Assembly (NCBI GenBank): GCA_021018815.1 | Contig: JAITYX010000083.1 | Coordinates: 992,001-1,056,000 of the forward strand | Origin: Talinum fruticosum | Lineage: Eukaryota > Streptophyta > Magnoliopsida > Caryophyllales > Talinaceae | Direction of reading: 5' to 3' | DNA length: 64,000 bases | In this document: positions 23,103 to 33,548 of the stretch, piece by piece | Layout of the letters: each line of letters starts with the position of its first letter | Numbering within the stretch: the stretch's first letter is position 1 | The notes under the pieces: model-generated | The model's input: the letters and a program-made list of their open reading frames with translations, nothing else | Database searches by the model: none | Told to the model about the DNA's origin: nothing | Made by a program: the position numbers and the translations under genes

Positions 23103-23108
23103 TATATA
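23103..23108 (+). promoter_or_regulatory. TATA box, DIR1-like unit D
   Basis: TATATA followed by GGGCTAGATCGTAGAACCCC and CCCATTGAAGAGATCAAA, aligned with units B and C, 61 bases before the ATG. Confidence 0.6.
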
Positions 23109-23163
23109 GGGCTAGATCGTAGAACCCCAGCCCATTGAAGAGATCAAACCGAAGACTAGAGAG

Positions 23164-23509
23164 ATGGAAGGTGGGAAGGTATAGCGGTGTTGTTTGTGGT
23201 GGTGATGATGGAGGCGGTGACAACCACGAATGGGCAGATCGTCTGCGGCATACAGGAGGAGGACTTGCATGCCTGTACCGGGACTGCACCGAGAACCCGA
23301 ACCCGATCGAGCTGTGCTGCGCGAAGGTCAAGGGTCTAGCTCCAAATCAGGTTAAGTGCCTCCGTGATTACAGTAACAACGAGCCTTCTATTCTGATGCT
23401 CCGGCTTGGCGGCCAACCCACCCCTTTCTTTGAATGCATGAAGTTGTGCTTGGGGGCGGTATTTTTGAATGCCTTAATTTATGTGTTTTTCGTGTGTCTT
23501 TATGTCTAA
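23164..23509 (+). pseudogene. DIR1-like lipid-transfer protein copy D, disrupted
   Basis: Very similar to gene B at the DNA level but not translatable. After MEGGKV an in-frame TAG follows, with a length change. One base is missing near 23285 (ACTGCACC against ACCGCCACC in B). Four bases (CAAG) are missing in the run before GGGGGCGG near 23451. The remaining segments still spell TTNGQIVCGIQEEDLHAC, VKGLAPNQVKCLRDY and FFECMKLC in three frames. Three separate lesions, one of four bases, point to a real pseudogene rather than base-calling error alone. Confidence 0.75.
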
Positions 23510-23533
23510 ACAACTTGGATCAAAAGAATTTAA

Positions 23534-23566
<33 letters not shown>

Positions 23567-23567
23567 T
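23534..23567. repeat. (ATT)n microsatellite
   Basis: About 11 ATT units just after pseudogene D. Confidence 0.95.
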
Positions 23568-23753
23568 TCTTAACTATCACTAAAACTCGATTAATCTTGT
23601 CAAGCTTAAATAGTACTTTAAATCCTTGCCATTAGCTCACTTCTCACCTCGAAGGCCTATCCATGAATTAATAAATTTACTCAAATTTCACATACTTTCC
23701 ATCTCACTCATTTATCCTCCTTCAAGCTCATATGCATCTTTTCCGCAAACAAA

Positions 23754-24027
23754 GGGCATATTCGAATTTACATACAAAACGCATATAAATATAAACATAA
23801 ATAGAAATAAACATAAATCAACAAAAGAGCAAAAACGAGTATAAACAAATAGAAATGAGTTGTTAAATAAAAACGAATATAAATGAGTTGTTAAATAAGA
23901 AACAAACGAAGATAAACAAATATAAAATCCAATAAAAGAACATAAACAAACATAAAAGAACATAAACGAATATAAACGAACATAAAACATAAATACATTC
24001 TCTTTTTATGTAATGTCAAACAGGCCC
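23754..24027. mobile_element. MITE-like element with simple-repeat interior
   Basis: Left end GGGCATATTCGAATTTAC; right end TGTCAAACAGGCCC, reversed GGGCCTGTTTGACA. The interior is a degenerate array of ATAAACRAATATAAA-like words, as in the element at 10480 on the other strand. No coding sequence. Confidence 0.45.
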
Positions 24028-26754
24028 AAAGTTACATCGAAATACAATTAATGACCAATAAATTTATTCAAAAGTATAGTGAAACACCTCAAATTTACTT
24101 CACTAAATTAATATTTAACGAGAATAACTACAATTATTCACTCCCGCAACATGAATATCAAACCACACTCATTACCACCAATTCGAATTTTTACAATCAA
24201 CCTTTCTATTCATATCATGAACACCTTTTTAAAGTCATAAGTTCATTCATCAACTGAAATCAACAAGAAGATAATGGAAGTAGATGAATATGGTGGTGCG
24301 GCTGGGTCTCCGACAACTTCCTGACAGCGCCAGCGACGGATTCTGGCCGATGGTGATGGCTGCTGCTGGTTGGTGCTCTTTAAATTTTACAGAAGTTTGG
24401 GCTTTTACTTTGGCTAATATTTCATTCTAAAAAAGATATACATTAACAATCATACACCTATTTTTCTTCACTAATAATTTACTCTTCTATTATATTTATA
24501 TTTACCATCCATTTTGAATTAGAATTACTTTAATTTTATTTAATAATATTGTATATAAATTATAAAATTGATTTTAAATATAATGATTTAATTAAAATAT
24601 AATCTTTAATCATCTTATAAAAATATACCTTTCACGTGTGTGTATATATATATATACACACACACACACATTTAGACTTCATATCACAAAGTGTAAAAAC
24701 GATAATAAGGACCTTAAAAACTGACTTGAACCTAGCGCTAACAAAATTTGTGGTTCGCGTTGAAATCGAGTTGGATAAATCGGCCATCGGACAAAGTTTT
24801 TTGTCCAATACCCTTTTTGGGTTGGACAATTCGACAAGCATAAATTCGGGTTAAAATTGGGTTTGAACAACAAAAAGTCATACCCGCATCTAATTTTTTC
24901 TGGTCGAACAAATTCGGGTAATCGGATCGGATGAAAGTTTGATAGCACTACTTGAACCGATCTACTTCCAGTTTACATAAAAATGACATGTGGTCTTAGT
25001 AAAAAGGTCAAGACTCGGGTCATATATGTCCAAATCAAGTGAAATTTGACTTATTGAAAACATAACTTCCTACACTATGTTCTACCATGATTATAAACTT
25101 TTATATATCTCAAATTACTCCATTTTCTAATTTTATATTACCCCTTTTATACCTTATTTATAATTTCCTCTTCTCTTACCTTCTTTGCTCCCTAATGGTA
25201 GCTTCTGCCTCTAAACTTTAAACATATCTCCATTTATATTTTTAATTTATAAATTTACCTCGAATAACATACACAGCACAAATTTCAGGATCATCCATCA
25301 TAATTTTTAATGATATTAAGCATTATCGAGCATATTCTCAAGTCACCCTTATTATAGATTGTAATATCTCTTAATAGTAACTACCAAGCATAATAATTGG
25401 CATAATTAATAGCCAAACAATGCACAATTTAAAAGATCCATACTTGAAATCAACATATTATTGACATCGCATAACCTTATTTTAATTTTTAAAACGAATA
25501 TAACAAAATATCCATAAATTTAATCATTAATATTTAAATTTAATTAAAAAATTTATTATTATAATTACATTTAGTTTCGCATGTAAATTTTTAGAATTAT
25601 AAAGTATGAATTTTGAATGGTGAAATAGAAGTGTTTGAAATTAAGTTTTACCTGACACCTATATACAGAGGAAGAAGACAAGAGGAGGAGTAGTGGCACC
25701 TTTTGAGTTACGAGAGTATAATTTATTTTTATTGTTTAGTATTTAACGTTTAATATTTAATTCAGTTATCTTATTAGTAAACTTATTTATTTAATATATG
25801 TACAAATTGTATGTTTGACCGAAAATCTCCATGATAGTTTAAACTCTACAAAAACAAACTTATAAATTTCGAATTGAAGTATTTTTTATTTTTTTAAAGA
25901 AGAGAAAAAAAAGTAGATATAGAACTAGGGTTTAGAAAGACGAAGGCGGAGTATAAAAGGTAAAAGGGGGGTAATGTAACTCAGTTGACATTTTTTTTTT
26001 TTTCAAAAAAATGAGATTCATTTAGTCTCACAATCATTTGATAATTAGGCGGTGCGAAAATTATTTATTTTGAAAATTATTATTTATAGAAAATATGTTT
26101 TTAAGAAAAATAATTTTTAACTTACTTTTTATTATTTAGTAAGAAGGAAAATAACTTTCAACTTATATTCTACGTTGTTCTAGTAGTTTCATATATAATG
26201 ATTAATATCGACAAATGAAGGAATTTTGACATCAAATTTTAGAGTAGAACTTTTGTAATATTTTCTACCAAATAGTAAAGTTTCGATTTAAACTGTTGAA
26301 GTCACTCCGTATTCAAAAAATTAGTCAAATGAATTATTTTAGTGGCTTATATATGTGCTAATAAATGTCGACAACTGAAATATTTTTAACATCAAATTTT
26401 AGAGTTGAGTTTTTTTAAATATTTCTTATCAAATGGTGAAGTTTCGATTCAAACCGTAGAAGTCATCCCTGTCCAAAAAATCAACTCGCTCGCTTTTTAA
26501 ATGGAAAATAGTTTCTCTTAGGTGAAAATGATTTTCCTAGGAAAATGATGTTCATTTTGACGTTTATAATAGCATGTACAACAGCTAACAATTCAGTAAC
26601 AGTTAATTTTAGTTAATCGTAATCACTCATAATCGTTCAGTAACAGTACCAACTAATCGTAACATTTTATAATAACTACCAGCTACATGATATTCGTAAT
26701 CCGACGTGGTCAAAGCCAAAGGTAGAAATCACAAGAACTAAACATTAAAACAAG
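24028..26754. other. Gene-free interval before DIR1-like unit E
   Basis: AT-rich, no supported gene. A TG/AT/CA compound microsatellite lies at 24637-24671, decayed TCGGGTT-type words at 24740-24950, and two similar segments near 26205-26300 and 26360-26460 share GACATCAAATTTTAGAGT and AAGTTTCGATT. About 26570-26690 is a degenerate CAGTAACAGT/AACTAATCGTAAC region. Confidence 0.6.
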
Positions 26755-27020
26755 GGGCCAGCCGCAGATCGAGAGATTAAAATTTTAGATCAACATAACT
26801 CTCTCTCTCTCTTTCTCAATCCATAAAGCAAAAACCTCCAAAATTGATTCACGAGATGAAGTTTTAAAGGGACTTCCACGCTGTAAAATAATTCATTTAT
26901 AAACAAAAAGTTACACCCACCTCTCTCTGGAACAGAAAGAATATTGGCCTCAAATCCAAGTCATAATTTCGTATGTATGTTCGAGTTGGACCGACCCTAT
27001 CCACCATTATATTCCCCCGT
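26755..27020 (+). promoter_or_regulatory. Conserved upstream block, DIR1-like unit E
   Basis: GCCAGCCGCAGATCGAGAG, CACGAGATGAAGTTTTAAAG, ATATTGGCCTCAAATCCAAG and ATTATATTCCCCC match the unit A block. More distant matches to the B, C and D blocks cover AGATSAAG.TTTAAA and TGTAAAATAATTC. It lies about 0.75 kb before the ATG of gene E. Confidence 0.6.
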
Positions 27021-27533
27021 GAACTTATAATTATATACTACTTCAATTATTACATATATATGTACGTGCATGTCCCGCCAATTTTCGCTCACGGGTCGTA
27101 CTAATTTTTTGGGGTGGTAAAGAGGCAAATATATATATATATATATTGATTTTTTAAAAGTTTTATCGAGTAAATTGATTAATATTGTCTTGTTATAAAA
27201 CATTTATTTTATTACAAGACATTTATTATATCAACCACGATAAAAAAAAATTATGTAAGATCTGATAATATATAAATATAGACAATTTTATCCTTATAAA
27301 TTAAATAGTTATTTTAAAGATATATAAAAAATAATAACCGATTCATTTTAGAACCATATACGATAAATAATATTGATTTTTTTAATTTTTGGTATTAATT
27401 GTGAAAAATTGTAGAAAAAAAAAGTAATTTGTTAAATGTATATGTGCATGTTAATATTCTTACACTTTTTATTTTTCAGTTTAATACATGATAATAGGGT
27501 GTTCAGACCAAGAGAAACACAACACCTATGCCC

Positions 27534-27540
27534 TATAAAT
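27534..27540 (+). promoter_or_regulatory. TATA box, DIR1-like gene E
   Basis: TATAAAT 78 bases before the ATG at 27612, followed by a leader (CTTAGAACCCAAGAGACC) related to that of the other units. Confidence 0.7.
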
Positions 27541-27611
27541 ACCAAGACCTTAGAACCCAAGAGACCAAACCTACAACTTCTAAGAGAGAGATCTAGAGAG
27601 AGAAAGAGGAG

Positions 27612-27929
27612 ATGGGAGCTGGGAAGGTGGTGGTGCTTGTGGTGGTGTTGGTGGCAGTTTGGGCAGCGACAACCACAAATGGGCAGAGCATCTGCAACAT
27701 ACCACAGAAGGATTTGAAGACCTGCGAGCCCGCCGTGGAACGGTATAGCCAGACCAACCCGACCACCCAGTGCTGCACGGTGGTTGAGGGTCTGACTCAA
27801 GACCAGATTCAGTGCCTCTGTGATTACAAGAACAACAATATGCTCGGGCTCATTGGGATCGATGCTACTCGAGCCATGAAGCTCCCTGGTCTCTGCGCTG
27901 GCACCTCCGATCAATTCAACTGCTCATGA
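27612..27929 (+). CDS. DIR1-like non-specific lipid-transfer protein E, canonical
   Basis: A 105-residue secreted protein with the complete eight-cysteine motif of DIR1-type lipid-transfer proteins. The signal peptide ends ATTTNG. Then come SICNIPQKDLKTC (C-x9-C), 15 residues, CC, 12 residues, CLC, 24 residues, C, eight residues and C near the C-terminus. IGIDATRAMKLPGLC corresponds to the GVD..A..LP..C segment of DIR1. These proteins bind acyl lipids in a cavity held by four disulfides and act in the apoplast; a role in long-distance defence signalling is known for DIR1 but only possible here. No intron, no frame defect. It is the only unit of the array with a standard cysteine pattern and so probably reflects the ancestral form. 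Confidence 0.88.
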   Translation: MGAGKVVVLVVVLVAVWAATTTNGQSICNIPQKDLKTCEPAVERYSQTNPTTQCCTVVEGLTQDQIQCLCDYKNNNMLGLIGIDATRAMKLPGLCAGTSDQFNCS

Positions 27930-28500
27930 GTCATCGTCGCTCTCTCTCTTCCATGCTCAAGATGTGGTGGATGCATGAGAGGGATTAATGGATGGTTAAT
28001 TAATTTATGCTGTTAATTAACATAATCTGTTAACGTTCAAGAGTGAAGCTCTCTTTCTTTGAATGCATTGAATTTATGTACTCTGTTTTTTTTTTTTGGG
28101 GGGTGGGGGATTGTGTGGAATTATGTCAATGTTTAATCTATTTCGTTCTTTGTTTTGGTGTGTTTTTCAGTGTTAAGGTACACCAATATTGTCCAATGGT
28201 GTAGTGATGTAAAAGTTTCTTTTTTAATCTACTTTTTTTCTTTTCTTGTTGGAGCATAAATATATTTTTGGATGTTTACGCATAAGAGTAAGTTTTTGGT
28301 TGAGATAAATCTTAAACATGGTATAAGAGTATTTATGGCGATAGTCTTACGTAAAGGTTATTGTAGGAGAGGGTATGTTATAGAATAAATTTATATTTAA
28401 ACTTCTAACTATTATTTTAAACTTTTAATTAAGTTGATTCTTAAATAACTCTGTCTCATCCTTAGTTTGTATTAAGCATGATTATTAATTTACAACAAGA

Positions 28501-28554
<54 letters not shown>

Positions 28555-29107
28555 CATTTTAAAATAATAATAATTTTATATATTTTTGGTGTTAATTATA
28601 TTCTAATTTTCACGTATATATTAGATATTGATTAGAGACCTAAATGTGTTGCAGCCTTATTATTGATAGCTAAAGAGGAAAAAATACAAATAAATTGAAT
28701 TATATCAGGAATTAATACGCTACATCGTGAATTATATATATATATATATTAAAATGTCAATTATAACAATATTAAACCAACATATGTTTTTCCTCTTCTT
28801 CTCGCAGCTGTATTCAAATAGGCAATTTTAATTTATCGGGATTTTCCTACATATTTCAAAAAAGAAAAGGAAAGGACAGAAATAGTCATAGGGTTTTTTC
28901 ACTTGTACAGTATTACATTCTAACTATTAGTCTTTCTAGATCTTTCGTGTTAAAGGGCAAAACTGTAAATAAATATGAGCGACGACGCATTTCCTTCCCG
29001 CGCTTTCGTTGCGTAGACCAAAAAAGTGAGTGTGAAGAAACCAGTAGAATTACCCAGCAGCAAAACAGAGCAAATCAGAACAGAGCACAACACAGAGAGA
29101 GAGAGAG
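27930..29107. other. Interval between the DIR1-like array and the HMCES gene
   Basis: The first 250 bases are probably the 3' UTR of gene E. An AT microsatellite occupies 28503-28549. The last 150 bases are less AT-rich and probably hold the HMCES promoter and leader, ending in a short GA run. No other gene was supported. Confidence 0.65.
28503..28549. repeat. (AT)n microsatellite
   Basis: About 23 AT units in non-coding DNA. Confidence 0.95.
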
Positions 29108-29207
29108 ATGTGTGGAAGGTGTCACTGCACTCTTCTGCCGGACGATGTTCCTAAGGCTTGCCACCTGCAGAATCCGTCCGTTCGCTTCATCGACATCGAG
29201 CAGTAAA

Positions 29208-29240
<33 letters not shown>

Positions 29241-30878
29241 ATTAATAATCTTAAGATTCATGGACTCATGTGTTTGATAATTAGGTACCTCCCCTCGTTT
29301 AACATCTCCCCGGGATCTTACCTTCCGGTTGTTCGCCGGGAAAGAGGAGGAACAAAGGAGTTTGAAGCCGCTGTGCATTGCATGAAATGGGGATTAATTC
29401 CCAGTTTTACCAAGAAAAATTCCAGACCCAATCACGAAAAGATGGTAACTCTTAGTCCTCGATCAAAAAACACAAGTTTAATCACATACTTTTCTGTTAT
29501 TAGAGTTAATTCTTCCATTTCTGGTGTCTTGATTTTTCTTTTCTATGTGAAATTGAACTTTTCAGTTCAATGCGCGATCAGAATCCATCGCTGAAAAGGT
29601 AGTGTTTCGGAGGCTGGTTCCTCACAACCGCTGCCTTGTGGCCGTGAATGGGTAAGAGGATGACTCAGATTATATAAGAACTATCTCAACCAAAAGCTTA
29701 AGTTATTTCACACTATATATGTTCATAAGAGGCCAGTATATATAGCAAGCTGATGCAGTATGTATACAAGAATGTGATAATGGTGACAATGAATTTCTTA
29801 ATTTGGTTAGGTTTTATGAATGGAAGAAGCGACCGAAGAAGCAGCCATACTACATTCATTTTAAGGATGGTCGTCCTCTTGTATTTGCTGCCCTTTATGA
29901 TTCCTGGGAAAATGCTGAAGGTCAGTTCCTGCTTTGTCTCTCCTAAATTGACGCTCAAGTTTACAGTTTTCTACTTATGACATGAAATCGTTCTGATATC
30001 TGATTTGCAGGAGAAATTCTCTACACATTCACTATCTTAACAACTGATTCATCACCTTTTCTAGAGTGGCTACATGGTAAGCAGTCACATAAACTTGCTC
30101 AGGTAGAGATTAAGATCAAGCCCATGAGTAAATTAGCTCTCATGTCGGAACCCCCTCCCCACGCTGAATTGTATTTTTCTTGCCTTTTGCCTCGTCTGAA
30201 TCAAAAGAAAATCATTTTGGAGATCAAAAGCTGGTTCCTGATATCATTGCGGGTTATTGTGGCAGATAGGATGCCTGTAATCCTAGGAGATCAAGTCTCG
30301 ACTGATATATGGCTGAACAGCTCTTCCGAAGCCACCTTCAAAACAGTCCTTAAGCCTTATGACAAACCAGATTTGGTAAGACTACTTGGGAAAGACCTCA
30401 TACACAATTTGTACTTGTTGCGTTCGACACCAATATGACTGTAAGATTTAACATTTACCCTAACCCCCCCAACCCTTCCCCGGGCAGGCCTGGTATCGGG
30501 TGACCCCTGCCATGAGTAACCCATCATTTGACGGTCCAGCATGCATCAAGGAGGTATAACTAATTAACTACTACTACATTTCTTTTGCTCTCCGTGTGCA
30601 TAAAATTCGTTATCTGGCTTAAGAATCTGCAGCCCCTTAACCATGCTTCGATTCTATCCTCATACAGTACTAGTTACAGTAGGTATTGTAGTTCGGAGTT
30701 TGTCGCTCATGTCATGAATCTAAATTAATCACACCATATTGTACAGATACACTTGGAGCCCGAAGAACAGCCTATTCCTGTCAAAAAAGTTTCCTCCAGT
30801 AAAGAATCAACTAGGAGCTCACTTGGGGGATCTACCAAGAATATCAGGAACATCGATGGTAAGGAGGAATCTGAGTAG
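29108..30878 (+). CDS. HMCES: HMCES/SRAP-domain abasic-site processing protein
   Basis: SRAP-domain protein that shields abasic sites in single-stranded DNA by forming a DNA-protein crosslink through Cys2. Eight exons: 29108-29202, 29285-29444, 29566-29651, 29811-29920, 30011-30076, 30266-30375, 30488-30553 and 30747-30878, all GT-AG, giving 274 residues. The protein starts MCGRCHCTL, so the catalytic Cys is exposed once Met is removed. Other expected motifs are FNISPGSYLPVVRR, CMKWGLIPSFTKK, FNARSESI, VNGFYEWKK (Glu), SPFLEWLHDRMPVILG (His) and WYRVTPAMSNPSFDGPACI. The ORF ends at a TAG (30876-30878), but the same frame stays open for another 56 codons with lysine-rich, coding-like sequence (…DELNDLPPVSPKKIKKEQGL…) to a TAA at 31049. 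The TAG may be a recent nonsense mutation, an error, or the true end. Confidence 0.92.
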
Positions 30879-31049
30879 TCATCGTACACCAAAAACGCAG
30901 GCTCTGATGTCAAGGCTGAGGCAAAACGAGAGCACAGTCGACTCGCGACTGATTCAAAGCCCAGCATTGATGAACTCAATGATCTTCCTCCAGTTTCTCC
31001 CAAGAAAATTAAGAAAGAGCAGGGCTTGCAACAAGCATTTGTGCCTTAA
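30879..31049 (+). other. Open tail downstream of the HMCES stop codon
   Basis: This is the same frame as the HMCES last exon, uninterrupted for 56 codons after the TAG. The composition (SSYTKNAGSDVKAEAKREHS, then PKKIKKEQ) suits the disordered, basic C-terminal tail of plant SRAP proteins. A GT…AG pair (GTAAGG at 30859, CGCAG at 30900) would remove the TAG in frame, but that intron would be only 42 bases, shorter than plants normally splice. Confidence 0.5.
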
Positions 31050-32533
31050 TACTTTTGTTTTTCTGTAACTTACAGCATATGTACATCACAGGCAGATGTA
31101 ATGAGGGGGCGGGTCATTTGGAGTTTATCGTGTGGTGTATTTAATAGTTGTTGGCACAAGTAAGGTTAAGTTAAAAAGGGTTGTGATAAACAGTAACTGT
31201 ATTGTTCATATGTGGTTGTTTAGTAAGAGTAGAGTAATAAATCTATCCTTTGAGACATAATTTTGTATTTGAATGTGATGGGTAAAATAAATTTGTTGGG
31301 TTTTGTCCCAATTTCATTATATGTAAAATATTATTTTTTATCTTGGATATTAAGAAGTTGATTGTGACTAGAAAACCTTTTAGGATTTTTAGAGGTTTTC
31401 TATATATACTATGTTGTTTTACCTAGTTAGGTGTGGCGTGTGACGCATGGCATAACCATATGTGCATTTTGGCACCGACTAAGGTTATTCTTTTCTATTC
31501 CACATACCTTGATTGACAGAGTATTTGAGAGTTGTTTTTCTTTACTTTGATCTTACGTAACTCATCGTCTTGAAGATTGTACCTTATACTCACTTATTAT
31601 ATCATAGTGGATTATATTGTTATCGATCGTAGTTTTTCCCGGATTTGGATCTACGTAAAATTTATGTGTTCAACACCTCACCAATTATTTGTTGCTTTAT
31701 CAACTTTCCTACATCCCAAATTCAATTACTCGTTTCGCTTCCGTTACATATCGAATCCAACCCCAATAAAATTTGAAAGATTAAAGGGAATACGTATGAC
31801 AGGTATGACCTATTCCCCATATACTTTTCACATTCCTCCATTTTAAACATACTTTGAGACCTTATATAAAGGTGATGGTGATTGCCCATCCAAATTTTCC
31901 AACATAGAAACAGCTCAAGTTTGTATTGACAAGATTACTGATTACTTGTCATGTCCCTTCTGTATGAAGGAAAAACGAAAAGTGATCTCTTTTATAAGGG
32001 AAAATAGTTTAAATGGAAAATATTTTTAAAATTATATTTACTAGTTATTCATGTAACCAAGTAGGCTAAGGTTTGTCGAAGCAGTTATTTCCTCTCTTTT
32101 CACGGGTTCGATTTTAAGGGGAAATTGTGTGGGAAAAATGATTGGACTTTGACACCCCCATTCCCCGACCTAATAAGCCTTCCGGACTTCCCGAGATAAA
32201 GGACTTAAAAGATAAGTCTGTTTATCAATAAAAAACATAGGCTAGGGTTCTTTTTCTCTCTAGGTTCCATCAAGTTTATAGACAATCTGCATTTATAATT
32301 GATAATCAGCCTAATCTTTTAGTTGATATAGTCATTTTCTATTGTATAAAAACATGGTACGAGAATCTTTCTAAGAGATCTAATGTTTAAATCTTCACCC
32401 CATATTAATTTATTACACAAGGTACTGGTTCAAGTCTAATATGTTGTCCTTAATATCAATTCCTCACTCGGTCATCTCAAAAGATTACAAAATGGGTTTA
32501 AACTCTCAAAAAGTTTAACAAAAAGAAACGGCA
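31050..32533. other. HMCES 3' flank and intergenic
   Basis: The first 250 bases are probably HMCES 3' UTR. The rest is AT-rich without a supported gene on either strand. Confidence 0.65.
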
Positions 32534-32614
32534 CGTCGCCTGAGAGATTCGAACTCTCGCGGGAAACCCCATGTACTTAGCAGGCACACGCCTTAACCAC
32601 TCGGCCAAAGCGAC
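32534..32614 (-). tRNA. tRNA-Ser (anticodon GCU)
   Basis: Read on the minus strand it starts GTCGCTTTGGCCGAGTGG (acceptor 5' strand, box A), has the anticodon loop CTGCTAA with GCT, a long class II variable arm, AGTTCGAATCT (box B) and the acceptor 3' strand AGGCGAC plus G73. The acceptor stem pairs fully with one T·G. Length 81 bases, no intron, no encoded CCA, as expected for a nuclear tRNA-Ser. Positions count from G1 at 32614 to the discriminator at 32534. Confidence 0.93.
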
Positions 32615-33467
32615 ATATTTATCCATTTTTTCCTAATAATTAAAAAAAAATAACTGATCAATAGAATTGCAAATATGAGAAAACCAGATAGTGCTTGTAT
32701 TATAATTCCATTGGACATGAATTTGACAAGGAAAATCTATCATTCAACAAAGGACAAACATACGATATGATATGAGAGAACTGCAAAACTTGTTATTCCC
32801 TACACAACTAAACATTGTCAGTGTCTTTCTGTAAAGCTCGGCATTCACAACATCCAAAGGCACACAGCAGACTCAGCTCGAAAATTTCAGACCCCATGAA
32901 GCTCGCAAAACTTCGTGTACCCTTCAATATTATTGAAGATATCTCAAACAAAGGTGAAATGACCGGGGACAAGTGGAATTTTACTTGTTTGTGTTCTTGT
33001 GCATCTACCTGCCACAGTCTTCTTAGCGTTCCTGCTCAAGTCATACCCACACATTAATAGAGTTCATGACATATGATAATGTACCATCTCGTTAATGGTC
33101 AATTAGAGAGGATAGGTAATCTTCTACTTTGCACACAGAGAAACAGAAGCATTACTCAACACAAGTTGGCAGCCAAATTTCCATCAGAACCAAGAAATTA
33201 TCCTTCAGCAATTTCAAATACGGACGCGAAGAGTAGAAAAAGGAGCAGAAAATAATAATTAAAAAAATGTAACAGCCAAGTGACAGAAACTTGTCGAGGA
33301 TAGATAGCAATTTAGTTCTCAGCTTGCTGTTCTAGGACTATTTTGGCACAAGATCTTTGGCTTTCGGTTTGAGGAGGATAGGAAGGACTCGACTCAAGAC
33401 ATCCAACCAGCTAAACTATATAATCATTCTCAAATTTGCACAAAATAATGAGGCATAAACTATCAAA
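32615..33467. other. Spacer between tRNA-Ser copies 1 and 2
   Basis: No gene supported. The first 90 bases match the equivalent flank of copy 2 (AATTGCAAATATGA…TGCTTGTATT against AATTGTAAAATGAC…TGCTTGCATC), so the duplicated unit extends beyond the tRNA. Confidence 0.6.
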
Positions 33468-33548
33468 CATCGCCCGAGAGATTTGAAGTCTCGCTAGGAA
33501 ACCCCATGTAGTTAGCAGGAACATGCCTTAACCACTTGGCCAAAGCAA
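33468..33548 (-). pseudogene. Decayed tRNA-Ser copy 2
   Basis: Similar over its full length to the tRNA at 32534, but the acceptor stem is mutated (ACTTGCTTTGGCC against GTCGCTTTGGCC), box B is altered (CTTCAAATCTC instead of GTTCGAATCTC), and the anticodon stem region reads CATGTTCCTGCTAAC. Unlikely to be functional. Confidence 0.85.

Larger units (their letters stand above)
21600..23510 (+). repeat. Segmental duplication, copy 2 (carries DIR1-like unit D)
   Basis: Matches 16080-18670 in order and orientation, with insertions and deletions; most of the LINE remnant is missing here. The gene it carries is broken, while the one in copy 1 is intact. Confidence 0.8.

Noticed and set aside
23164..23509. 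Copy D as an intact gene with base-calling errors
   Set aside because: It has an in-frame TAG with a length change, a one-base loss outside any long run, and a four-base loss; the pattern differs from the homopolymer losses in other genes.
27432..27914. 160-codon minus-strand frame opposite the DIR1-like gene E
   Set aside because: Antisense shadow of a GC-rich coding region; the plus strand has the full lipid-transfer motif.
29713..30438. Alternative open frames across the HMCES introns
   Set aside because: They cross clear GT-AG borders; the spliced frame gives the full SRAP domain.
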